From CAZTLI01 sp964614375 (GTDB taxonomy: Bacteria > Chloroflexota > Anaerolineae > Aggregatilineales > Phototrophicaceae), in the NCBI GenBank assembly GCA_964614375.1, contig CAZTLI010000036.1, positions 1 to 20,343 of the forward strand: a stretch of 20,343 bases of DNA, read 5' to 3'. Each line of letters opens with the position of its first letter. The first letter of the stretch is position 1. The notes below the pieces were generated by a model that saw only the letters and a list, made by a program, of their open reading frames with translations, had not been told where the DNA came from and searched no databases. Shown here piece by piece: positions 6,926 through 14,170 of this stretch. The translations under genes were made by a program, and so were the position numbers.

Positions 6926-7933
6926 ATGGAATTAGTTATTGTGCTTCAGATAATTATGATTGTGGCAATTGTTGGCATCATATTCTACTTATATAAGTTA
7001 TCAAACAAGAGTGCATATAATCCTAAAGTTAATAGATATAACAATAAAAATACACCAGAGGGGAAAACACAAGGATTTACTGTCATTGGTGAAGACGTAG
7101 ATAAGACAATAAGTGAGGACAGTAACTATTTTGCAAAGTTAGTCCTTCTGGATGGTGGAGAAGTTTCTGTTAATAAGCAAATCATTGATAAAAAAGTGCC
7201 TATTCTTATTTATAAACCAACAGTGAATATTGGACGGGATGATGAGAGTGACATCAAAATTCCGCAAAATTATCGTAGCGTGAGTCGCCATCACTGTGTA
7301 ATTAGATTTGATACATTTGCACGACATTTTGACATCTATCGCCATAAAAATGCCCATGGGTCTACTTGGGTGAATGGTGAAGAAGTCAAAAAAGACAACC
7401 CACTGTCGTTACATAACGGCGACAAAATCTCTATACCAAATGGTCTCACTTTTCAATTTTATACCCGAATCAACCCGACAAACTATAGCAAAGGTGACAT
7501 GGCTGATTTATTGTCTGATAGTACACGACTTAAATTATTTATAAGTTATAGTCGAGTAGATGTAGAAATAATGAGGCAAATCCGAAATGATTTGCATAAT
7601 ACATTAAGAGGAATTGAAATCTGGGTTGACGAAGAATTGCGCGCGGGAGGGGTTTGGCAGAATATACTTGAGGAGAAGATTAAGGACGCTACAGGGTTGA
7701 TTGTGCTTCTGTCTCCTGACTCGAAACAATCAGGGTGGGTTCGCAGAGAAATCACACATGCGATGACAAATGATATACCAATATTTCCGGTATTAATACG
7801 AGGTAATTACGAGAGTTCTGTCCCGATGGCGCTCAACGACGTGCATTATACTGACCTGCGGCGAAATAAGTATGAGAGTGGCATCCAGCGCCTTGCCGAC
7901 ACTATAGGCGAACATCTATGGAAGAAGAAGTGA
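6926..7933 (+). CDS. Membrane-anchored FHA-TIR fusion protein
   Basis: A 335-residue protein of three parts. Residues 1-23 are a membrane helix (LVIVLQIIMIVAIVGIIFYL), followed by a basic Asn/Lys-rich linker. Residues about 90-182 are an FHA domain with its signatures: GR (103-104), SRHH (120-123), NG (150-151) and HNGD (163-166), which together form a phosphothreonine-binding surface. Residues about 202-312 are a TIR domain: LKLFISYS (202-209), the EIWVDEELRAG loop (231-241), LIVLLSPDS (258-266) and SGWVRREI (269-276), where Glu275 is at the position of the catalytic glutamate of NAD-cleaving TIR domains. The ATG at 6926 is preferred over 6914 because GGGAGGGGG directly precedes it. Base use is strongly A/T-rich (18 of 60 bases are G/C at 7021-7080, against 35 of 60 at 5221-5280), suggesting acquisition by transfer. 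It has its own promoter. A phosphorylation-triggered NADase in signalling or defence is inference. Confidence 0.88.
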   Translation: MELVIVLQIIMIVAIVGIIFYLYKLSNKSAYNPKVNRYNNKNTPEGKTQGFTVIGEDVDKTISEDSNYFAKLVLLDGGEVSVNKQIIDKKVPILIYKPTVNIGRDDESDIKIPQNYRSVSRHHCVIRFDTFARHFDIYRHKNAHGSTWVNGEEVKKDNPLSLHNGDKISIPNGLTFQFYTRINPTNYSKGDMADLLSDSTRLKLFISYSRVDVEIMRQIRNDLHNTLRGIEIWVDEELRAGGVWQNILEEKIKDATGLIVLLSPDSKQSGWVRREITHAMTNDIPIFPVLIRGNYESSVPMALNDVHYTDLRRNKYESGIQRLADTIGEHLWKKK

Positions 7934-8007
7934 ATACAAGTACAATCACTGCTAAATGCTAGTTCTCCCTGTTTCTACTGTCTGCCATGATGGTGCTGGC
8001 GAACAGT

Positions 8008-9171
8008 CTATCCCCGCGTCAGGACAATATCCACCGGGTTATAGACCACGTAATCATAGTCATCGGGATTGACATCCTCCGGCGCGAGATACCCCAGATT
8101 AAGGCGTTTGCACGTTTCCGGGCTGATATGCTCTGAGGCCAACACGACGTTTACGCGGGCGGTGTGTTCGCTGACACGAATCATGTGGCTGGCGGCGACC
8201 TGATTGGTGATGAGACCAGCGGCGAACTGCTGGCGAATGGTCTCCGGCGTGGAATAACCAATTTTCTCTAAATCCGCGCCATGCACAGGCGAGACACCCT
8301 CCGGCATCAGCGCGCGCACGACTACCGTCCCACCCTCTTCCAGCGCCCGCGCGACATTATAGACCGCTTTCGCCGCCTGCCAAAAATCGACACATTTGTC
8401 ATCGACCAGCGCCAGAATTTTTGTGCAGCGTTCGACGGGCCTGACAAACACCTCGTAACTGTGCTGGGCGGCCTGTGCGAACGCCGTTTTGATGTCGCCA
8501 ATGTACAGGTCGATAATGCCATCGGGCAAAGACACCGCATTAACCGCGACAAACGTCGTCTCGGGGAAGCGGGCATAAGCGCAATCGGTAATTTCGTCCA
8601 TGACGGCGCGCATGGGGTTATTGACCTGAATCATCACCTGCTGCTCACTGAAATTGTTGCATTTCCAGTGGGTGTGGTCAATCATGGCTTTGTTGCCAAT
8701 GCCAGGACACAGCATCTTGCCGCCGCCAGAAAATCCCGTGACGCGATGGGGGATGATGCTGGCGAGTGTGACGACTACATCATGGTCACACAGCGCCCGA
8801 TTGAGCTTAAGGGGTAGACCATCAATTTCGCCCACATCGACCAGATGGCTCTCATCAAAAGCGTTGTGATTCATCAAGGTGAGCGACTCGGCCCGGGTTT
8901 CGGTCAGACCGAGCTTATCCAGCATCTCGTCGTGTGTCATCGGGCGATGGGTGCCGAGCGCGAACAGCACCGTCACCGTCTCGACCTGTGGCAGCAGTCC
9001 ATCCAACCATGCCGGAAACCACGACGCAATCGGCGTGGCGCGTGTGACATCCTCACACACCAGCAGCAGTCGTTTATCGCGCAGGATGTCAGGCGTGAAA
9101 TAGGCATTCAATCGCGATAGGATAACCGCATCCGATAGAAAGCTGTCGATGTCGAGCGAAATGGTCTGCAT
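8008..9171 (-). CDS. larA: LarA-family nickel-pincer racemase (lactate racemase-like)
   Basis: A 387-residue protein of the LarA family (DUF2088 region at the N-terminus). All key residues known from Lactiplantibacillus plantarum LarA can be matched at a nearly constant offset: Arg44 in DVTRATP, His75 in ALGTHRPMT, His142 in PHRVTGFSGGGK, Lys152, the lysine that holds the nickel-pincer cofactor, and His168 in DHTHW. The family racemises or epimerises 2-hydroxy acids by hydride transfer; D/L-lactate is the classic substrate, but many homologues use others, so the substrate is open. The ATG at 9171 has AGAGG 8 bases upstream; in-frame starts further up (to TTG at 9297) have no site and add residues not typical of the family. 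The cofactor genes larB, larC and larE are not in the window. Confidence 0.87.
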   Translation of the reverse strand: MQTISLDIDSFLSDAVILSRLNAYFTPDILRDKRLLLVCEDVTRATPIASWFPAWLDGLLPQVETVTVLFALGTHRPMTHDEMLDKLGLTETRAESLTLMNHNAFDESHLVDVGEIDGLPLKLNRALCDHDVVVTLASIIPHRVTGFSGGGKMLCPGIGNKAMIDHTHWKCNNFSEQQVMIQVNNPMRAVMDEITDCAYARFPETTFVAVNAVSLPDGIIDLYIGDIKTAFAQAAQHSYEVFVRPVERCTKILALVDDKCVDFWQAAKAVYNVARALEEGGTVVVRALMPEGVSPVHGADLEKIGYSTPETIRQQFAAGLITNQVAASHMIRVSEHTARVNVVLASEHISPETCKRLNLGYLAPEDVNPDDYDYVVYNPVDIVLTRG

Positions 9172-9264
9172 GGGGCTGGCCTCTATGACTATTGGACGCA
9201 ATACGCTTTCAGGGTACGGGATTTCGGGCTGAATGGCAACCATCATAGATACGATAGTCCGGGA

Positions 9265-9280
9265 CAATCCCACGGGATTG
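9265..9280. promoter_or_regulatory. Perfect 16-bp palindrome upstream of larA
   Basis: CAATCCC-AC-GGGATTG has 7-bp arms with a 2-base centre and lies about 95 bp upstream of the larA-like ATG. It could be the operator of a dimeric regulator. No regulator gene is adjacent. Confidence 0.4.
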
Positions 9281-9295
9281 GATGTTGTTGAAAAC

Positions 9296-9315
9296 AAAGG
9301 GATGAAAATCGCCGC
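9296..9315 (+). repeat. 20-base dispersed repeat, copy 1
   Basis: AAAGGGATGAAAATCGCCGC matches 19 of 20 bases of the complement of 20169-20188. Both copies are intergenic. The function is unknown; a lineage-specific dispersed repeat is likely. Apart from this and the palindrome nearby, nothing else is seen between the larA-like gene and the next gene (9172-9424). Confidence 0.4.
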
Positions 9316-9424
9316 TGGCTAAGAACACAGGATTCAACGCAAATGTCACCCCTGTTTGTATTCATTACTGCACTGACCCGGCACTATTTTCAGAGGGGTA
9401 TGTCGCCTATGGTGTCTGTGCCAT

Positions 9425-10410
9425 CTATCCCGACTGCTGTTGTGCGGAGTCGGTATCCTGAAATGAGAGGAGTTCGTCCAAGGTCATCTTTTCGAGGCGG
9501 TTGTTCGCCATGACCGCGCGCAGTTCCGTCGTCAATTCGCCGTCTTCGCCAATGTGTTTGCGGATGCTGTCGTCGGCAGCTTCGACCCAATTAAAGGTAT
9601 GCTGCGCCAATAACACGCCATCGGCACTGACGCGAATTGTCCAATTGCCGTTCATATTGCGTTCGTCGTGAATGGGCATTCGCGAGGCGGGTGTGATGAG
9701 GTTGCGCCCACGTACCAGATTGTGATTGTCTTCGTGGATGAAGATCACTTCGCCCGTGCTGTCGTAGATTTCAAAGCGCACGCGCCCGATGGCATTGGTT
9801 GGCAGTCGGAGCTGAACATAGGGCTGGATATAATCGACATCATCGGGAATAGGCCAGGTGCGATAGACGACGGGTTCTTCATCCCCCCGAAAGGCCATCA
9901 CACCGACATCAACGGGCAGCACCTGCACGGCATCGGGGTCTAANNNNNNNNNNNNNNNNNNNNNNNNNNNNNNNNNNNNNNNNNNNNNNNNNNNNNNNNN
10001 NNNNNNNNNNNNNNNNNNNNNNNNNNNNNNNNNNNNNNNNNNNGAAAGGCCATCACACCGACATCAACGGGCAGCACCTGCACGGCATCGGGGTCTAAGC
10101 CCGCACGCCGGACGGCCTGCAACGCATGGCGATAGACCGGTTCGCTGTGGGCTTGACGCTGTGGCAGATAATCTTCGTCTTCTTCATATTCCTCATAGTC
10201 ATAGTAATTATCTTCATAGTCCGCCAGGCGCTGCGAGGTATAGCGTATCGCGTCACCGGCGCGATTGTTATCGAAGTGGCGCACGAGGAATAATAGCCCC
10301 AACAAAATCAACAGGACAGAAAATCCACTGGCTTGTGCCAGCACCGCTGCCCCAATCGCCATGATAAACAGCGCGGGCAGCAATAAATTACGATTATCAT
10401 TATCGCCCAT
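9425..10410 (-). CDS. Membrane-anchored beta-domain protein, split by a spurious scaffold gap
   Basis: Two open frames face each other across the N-run (10410 down to the gap, and from the gap to the stop at 9425). Both contain the same VLPVDVGVMAF segment because the 55 bases on each side of the gap are identical. Removing the 100 N and one 55-base copy (155 bases) restores a single frame of 276 residues. The protein has an N-terminal membrane hairpin (LLPALFIMAIGAAVLAQ and VLLILLGLLFLV, residues 9-43), an acidic Tyr/Glu/Asp-rich linker (about 64-80), then a beta-rich domain with RVRFEIYDSTGEVIFIHED and GNWTIRVSADGVLLAQHTF, resembling an Ig-like sandwich. It is a paralogue of the gene 25 bp upstream, with which it forms an operon. 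No named family is recognised. Confidence 0.75.
9889..9943. repeat. Left copy of a 55-base contig-end duplication
   Basis: These 55 bases, ending directly at the N-run, are identical to 10044-10098, which start directly after it. This is what two contigs sharing a 55-base k-mer overlap look like when a scaffolder places an N spacer between them. It is an assembly artefact, not a biological repeat. Confidence 0.9.
9944..10043. other. 100-N scaffold gap
   Basis: Exactly 100 N, the conventional size of an unknown gap. The duplicated flanks and the restored reading frame indicate that no bases are missing. Confidence 0.95.
10044..10098. repeat. Right copy of the 55-base contig-end duplication
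   Basis: Identical to 9889-9943; see the left copy. Only one copy should exist in the genome. Confidence 0.9.
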
Positions 10411-10435
10411 AATAATTACCTATCGACCTCGTTTC

Positions 10436-11251
10436 TCACTCACTGCGAGACGGGCGTACCGTGCGCGGACGGACGGCCTGCTGGCGTGAACTCCGCAATA
10501 AATCCTCCAGGCGCGGCGCGATGTCGGCCTCGCGCTGGACGCGCATCACCACTTCTTCGGCTTCTGCTTGCTGTTGATGCGGCGACAAACGCTGGCGCCG
10601 TTCCTCGAAGGAGGGGGCGAGCATAAAATTGTGCATCCCCACCAGATTATTGTCGATATACAGGCGCAAATCCCAATCGCCCACACCGCTGACACTGCGA
10701 TTACCCCGCAGCGGCAGATGATGGTCGGCGATGATATTCATTTCGCCTTCACGCAGATAGGTCTTCATTTCATGCACATACTGCTGCTGACCAGTGTGGT
10801 CGAACATTTCAAAGCGGATGAGGGCGTTGCGTTCCGATTCTTCCGGCATGACATACAATGTGACAAATGGGCGCACACCGTCTTCATCTTTGGAGATGGT
10901 GCGGGTACGGCGCATGACCATGCCTTCGTCGCCCGATTGCAGCGTAATCAAACCCACATCCAATAACAGCATATCCGGGTCGAGATACCCGCCGCGTCGT
11001 TCCGCCCGTTCGAGGGCTTCTTTCGCCTGGGGACTGGTGTGTTTGCGGACGGGGGCGCGCTGGGCCGTGTTCAACATGCGTCTACCGCGCGCGATGTCCA
11101 ATCCCAGAAATGATCCGACCATTGCTACTACAAATAAGCCCAACAAAACCAACTGTATATCGGCGGTTGCGACATTCGAAATCAGGGCGATGGCGATGAG
11201 TGCGCCTAAAGCCACCAGCCAGGGTGTGTTGCGTCGTTTAAATCGAATCAT
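10436..11251 (-). CDS. Membrane-anchored beta-domain protein (paralogue of the downstream gene)
   Basis: A 271-residue protein with a basic start (MIRFKRRNTP), a two-helix membrane hairpin (WLVALGALIAIALISNV and IQLVLLGLFVVAMVGSFLG, about 11-51), a charged linker, and a beta-rich domain (about 88-215) that parallels the downstream gene: LDPDMLLLDVGLITL against LDPDAVQVLPVDVGVMAF, ALIRFEMFDHTGQQQYVHE against RVRFEIYDSTGEVIFIHED, and DWDLRLYIDNNLVGMHNF against NWTIRVSADGVLLAQHTF. The C-terminal 55 residues are charged and Gln/Arg-rich. It is the first gene of a two-gene operon with a 25-bp gap. A TATAAT box lies about 45 bp upstream. The ribosome site is weak. Function unknown. Confidence 0.75.
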   Translation of the reverse strand: MIRFKRRNTPWLVALGALIAIALISNVATADIQLVLLGLFVVAMVGSFLGLDIARGRRMLNTAQRAPVRKHTSPQAKEALERAERRGGYLDPDMLLLDVGLITLQSGDEGMVMRRTRTISKDEDGVRPFVTLYVMPEESERNALIRFEMFDHTGQQQYVHEMKTYLREGEMNIIADHHLPLRGNRSVSGVGDWDLRLYIDNNLVGMHNFMLAPSFEERRQRLSPHQQQAEAEEVVMRVQREADIAPRLEDLLRSSRQQAVRPRTVRPSRSE

Positions 11252-11295
11252 AATGGTTTCAACCGTGTCATTTTCAAGAGGGCATGTCTACTTTC

Positions 11296-11301
11296 ATTAT
11301 A
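11296..11301 (-). promoter_or_regulatory. -10 box for the paired membrane-protein operon
   Basis: TATAAT on the minus strand (11301-11296) lies about 45 bp upstream of the ATG at 11251. No convincing -35 hexamer at normal spacing. The stretch 11302-11474 shows no gene or further signal. Confidence 0.4.
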
Positions 11302-11474
11302 TACGAGACTCCCGCCTTCATGTTGCAGTGTACCGCATTTGTGTAGGGAAGACATTAACGCCTGCTCCACGTTTTCATTGTGGAATCATCTGTCCACAGT
11401 CGCAATACCCAATTTCAGGGGGTAGCTGTATCCAGCAGGCGGCATTTCGGCCTTTTATCAGCCTGATATAACAC

Positions 11475-11507
11475 AAAAACACACGCGGAATGCACACGCG
11501 CGTGTGT
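11475..11507 (-). terminator. Rho-independent terminator of the response regulator gene
   Basis: On the minus strand ACACACGCG (11507-11499) pairs with CGCGTGTGT (11487-11479) around an 11-base loop, followed by a T-run (the A-run at 11475-11479 on the + strand). It lies about 42 bp after the stop codon at 11549. Confidence 0.75.
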
Positions 11508-11548
11508 AATTAATGGCCTAACAGGATGACAATGATAATAGGGGAAAT

Positions 11549-11926
11549 CTAACCGACCTGGGGACTCTGGTGCAGCACTTCGTTCACAAACTCGATGACG
11601 ACACCAGCGTCAAATGGCTTGGCAATGTAATATTTGCATTCAGCAAGCTGTTCACGGCTAAGGCGCACGCCTGTTAACAGCACAAACGGGATATGATGCC
11701 AGCGACGGTCATTCCGCAGCACTTCATAGAACTGATAGCCGTCCATGTGGTTCATCGACATATCCGACAAAATCATGTCTGGTTTCCAGCCATTCTGCTC
11801 TAATAATTGCAGTGCATCCAGCGCGCTGCCAGAGGTGGTGATGTGGTAGCCCTGTGTTTCCAGCAGCTCGCCCAACAAGCCACGCAGTGCGGCATCGTCT
11901 TCGACAATGAGGATCGATTTGGTCAC
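11549..11926 (-). CDS. Single-domain response regulator (receiver only)
   Basis: A 125-residue CheY-like receiver domain with nothing attached. The acidic pocket is Asp10/Asp11, the phosphoacceptor is Asp55 (MILSDMSMNHMDG), Thr85 follows strand 4 (FVLLTG) and Lys103 is in the YYIAKPF motif, so all phosphorylation residues are present. It would receive phosphate from a histidine kinase, none of which is encoded here, and pass the signal by protein contact because there is no output domain. The start is GTG at 11926 with AGGA 11 bases upstream. The gene is monocistronic: a TATAAT box lies upstream and a terminator follows. Confidence 0.92.
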   Translation of the reverse strand: MTKSILIVEDDAALRGLLGELLETQGYHITTSGSALDALQLLEQNGWKPDMILSDMSMNHMDGYQFYEVLRNDRRWHHIPFVLLTGVRLSREQLAECKYYIAKPFDAGVVIEFVNEVLHQSPQVG

Positions 11927-11971
11927 GTTGGTGTCCTATTTCAAATCGATAATGATAACAACCATATCTCA

Positions 11972-11977
11972 ATTATA
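11972..11977 (-). promoter_or_regulatory. -10 box of the response regulator gene
   Basis: TATAAT on the minus strand (11977-11972), about 46 bp upstream of the GTG start. The -35 region is not convincing. Confidence 0.4.
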
Positions 11978-12129
11978 GAGAGTATTGGCGATGAATTGCG
12001 TAAAGATTGATAAGATTCATAAACTTTTCAGACTTCGTTCAGGGTAATTACAGCCGCTTCAGACTTGCGTTGTGGGGGGATTTTCGTCTATCTTGTTAAG
12101 GGGCAGTTGTAATACACAAGGCAATATTT

Positions 12130-12444
12130 ATGGAGATGGATAATTACCATCTGGTGATGTATCGGCGCGGTCCCAACTGGACGGCTCATCTGACGCCCGA
12201 ATTGGAACGCATCGGGCGCGAACACGTCAATTACCAGATGGCGCTGCGCCGCGCAGAAAAGGCCGCGACGGTTGGCCTGTTCACCAATACCGATTTGTCT
12301 GGCAGTTTGCGGAGTATGTCCATCCTCCGTACCGACTCGTTCGATGAAGCCCGCATCATCGCCGAATCTGACCCCGCTGTACAGGCCGGGCTTCTGGCTG
12401 TCGAAGTCCATGCCATCGCCGTCCCCAGAGGGGCATTCGATTAG
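12130..12444 (+). CDS. YciI-like protein (YCII-related domain)
   Basis: A 104-residue protein with the dimeric alpha-beta barrel pattern of YciI-like proteins: a first strand YHLVMYRRGPNW (6-17), a helix with ELERIGREHVNYQMALRRAEK (about 24-44), a strand AATVGLFTNTDLSGSLRSMSIL with the usual turn into a third strand, then DSFDEARIIAESDPAVQAGLL (69-89) and a last strand AVEVHAIAV. YciI-family proteins are poorly characterised; some act in aromatic degradation or as small-molecule binding enzymes. The ribosome site is weak (AAGG about 8 bases upstream). The stop lies 1 bp from the stop of the convergent M23 peptidase gene. Confidence 0.7.
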   Translation: MEMDNYHLVMYRRGPNWTAHLTPELERIGREHVNYQMALRRAEKAATVGLFTNTDLSGSLRSMSILRTDSFDEARIIAESDPAVQAGLLAVEVHAIAVPRGAFD

Positions 12445-12445
12445 C

Positions 12446-14137
12446 CTAGTCTGCCCCTGCCTCGATAATCCACAATGTCAAATCATCGGCATTCCAGAAC
12501 GACACGCGCCGTCCATCTGCCGAAACTGACCAATCGCCACTCGCGACCAGAAACGGTGTGGTCGTCAACTGCTGTGTTTGGCCTGTAGGGACGTGATAAA
12601 CCATCAGTGTTTGATAGGCAGCGGATAGGTCGAAGGGGATATAGTAGACACTCTCTGCATCGCGCCAGCGCCACGAGCCGAACCAGGGCAATCTGGTGGC
12701 GATTGCGCCCGGCTGTGTCAACATCGTATACACCCCATCCAGCGCGCTGTCATCCTGATAGGTGATGTAGAACATCAGCCGTCCGCCACCCGGCGCGACA
12801 TCCAACCCGCGCATATTCTCCCACGTCCCCAGCGCAAAGGTCGCGCCCGATGTCACATCCAAGACCGATAGTGTCGTGATTCGCTGTCCCGGCGTCGGTG
12901 TGCTGATGAGCAGTCGATTCGCGTCCAACCAGCGCGCCGATAGACCTCGCTCACTGGCGACGACGCGGGCGTTGCCGCCGTCAATATCGCTGACCCGGAT
13001 TTCGGTCTGGGCTGGCGCTTCGCCGGGCGCAGTCGTGACGCCGACTCGCCACATCAGGCGCGTATTATCGGCGTTGATAGACGGCAGCGCGCCTTCTGTC
13101 GCCACTGTCCAGGCTGCGCCATCCCCTACTCGCCGTATCGTGACCGCAGCGCCCGCCGGGAACAGTTCATGCGACCAATCTGGCGAACGCGGCGGCGGCG
13201 GGGCTTCACCCACCCACTCAATCGGCCCGTTGACCGGATGCCATGCCAATATCTGTGCCATTTGCCCGACTGTGCCATCGATTACATCGAGGCGGTCTGC
13301 ATTGGTCGGATGCCAGACGGCATTGGGACAGCATCCGGCAAATCCCAATTGACGAATTTGCCAGACTTCGCCCACAGCAGGCATGGGCAGGGTGGGACGC
13401 GATAATGGCGCATCGGGCAAGGGACGTTCACCGCCGCGTGGGGGCAGTGCGGCACTATAGGCATTTAATTGCGCGCCACCAAAGGCGACAGCGGGTTGGT
13501 CGTAAATCGTCATCCAACGCCGGGTATTGAACAAATCTTGCTGAAACAGCGGAAAGCCAAACGAGCCGATGGTCGTCAGCAGATGCCAGGGCGCGTCAAT
13601 ATAGTCAATAGGGTTATAGGCTGTGCGATAGTTCAGTGACCGCACTTCCAGATGCAAATGCGGACGCGATGTGCAGGTCAAATCGGGGTCGCCAGACAAT
13701 GCCACCATCTCGCCGCGCTGCACCGTTTGACCCGGCGTGAGATCAGGCCGTTGCAGCAAATGTCCATAGAGGACGGTCACGCCATAGGCATCGTGCCGGA
13801 TGACGAGGTTGTGCGGCGCAGACCCGAACGTCAAATCGCTGACGAACATCACCGTGCCGTCCGCCATCGCCACCAGTGGAGTCCCACATGGCATCGACAA
13901 ATCGATCCCGAAGTGCAATCCCTGTCCGGCACTATACCAGCGTTGGGCATTGTTGAACGCGCCTGTGGTATTGCCATAAGCCTGTCCCATCAACCATGTC
14001 GATGGCCCCGGCGGTAACGCCACAGGCAGACCCATCAACGGTTGTGATTGGGCGACGGCCTGTGGCGCTAATAATCCGACACTGAGACTCAGCGTCAGCA
14101 CATTGACGATAACGATCACCATCCCTATTCGTTTCAT
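12446..14137 (-). CDS. Secreted M23 peptidase with C-terminal propeller-like region
   Basis: A 563-residue exported protein. Residues 1-30 are a signal peptide (VIVIVNVLTLSLSVGLLAPQAVAQ). Residues about 45-175 are an M23/LytM metallopeptidase domain: His75 and Asp79 in GLHFGIDLSMPCGTPL, YGHL (124-127) and HLHLEVR (160-166), where His162 is the third zinc ligand and His160 is catalytic; the full set suggests an active peptidoglycan endopeptidase. From about 255 to 560 repeated strands such as IRVSDIDGGNARVVA, LLISTPTPG and RRVSFWNADDLTLWIIEAG suggest a TolB/WD40-like beta propeller, probably a binding platform; this is inference. The gene lies 33 bp after the NTP phosphatase gene, so the two are likely an operon, although the functions do not obviously connect. 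Confidence 0.85.
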   Translation of the reverse strand: MKRIGMVIVIVNVLTLSLSVGLLAPQAVAQSQPLMGLPVALPPGPSTWLMGQAYGNTTGAFNNAQRWYSAGQGLHFGIDLSMPCGTPLVAMADGTVMFVSDLTFGSAPHNLVIRHDAYGVTVLYGHLLQRPDLTPGQTVQRGEMVALSGDPDLTCTSRPHLHLEVRSLNYRTAYNPIDYIDAPWHLLTTIGSFGFPLFQQDLFNTRRWMTIYDQPAVAFGGAQLNAYSAALPPRGGERPLPDAPLSRPTLPMPAVGEVWQIRQLGFAGCCPNAVWHPTNADRLDVIDGTVGQMAQILAWHPVNGPIEWVGEAPPPPRSPDWSHELFPAGAAVTIRRVGDGAAWTVATEGALPSINADNTRLMWRVGVTTAPGEAPAQTEIRVSDIDGGNARVVASERGLSARWLDANRLLISTPTPGQRITTLSVLDVTSGATFALGTWENMRGLDVAPGGGRLMFYITYQDDSALDGVYTMLTQPGAIATRLPWFGSWRWRDAESVYYIPFDLSAAYQTLMVYHVPTGQTQQLTTTPFLVASGDWSVSADGRRVSFWNADDLTLWIIEAGAD

Positions 14138-14170
14138 CTCGCTACCTGTAAATCACTGATAACCAACGAT

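Noticed and set aside
8281..8817. + strand open frame of 178 codons
   Set aside because: Long but antisense to the larA-like gene, whose active-site motifs prove the minus strand is coding.
9889..10098. Biological tandem duplication
   Set aside because: The copies are exactly 55 bases, abut the N-run on both sides and collapse to one intact frame, so an assembly overlap explains them better.
10568..11471. + strand open frames of 132 and 225 codons
   Set aside because: Antisense to the paired membrane-protein gene; rich in Arg, Ser and Pro as expected for shadow frames.
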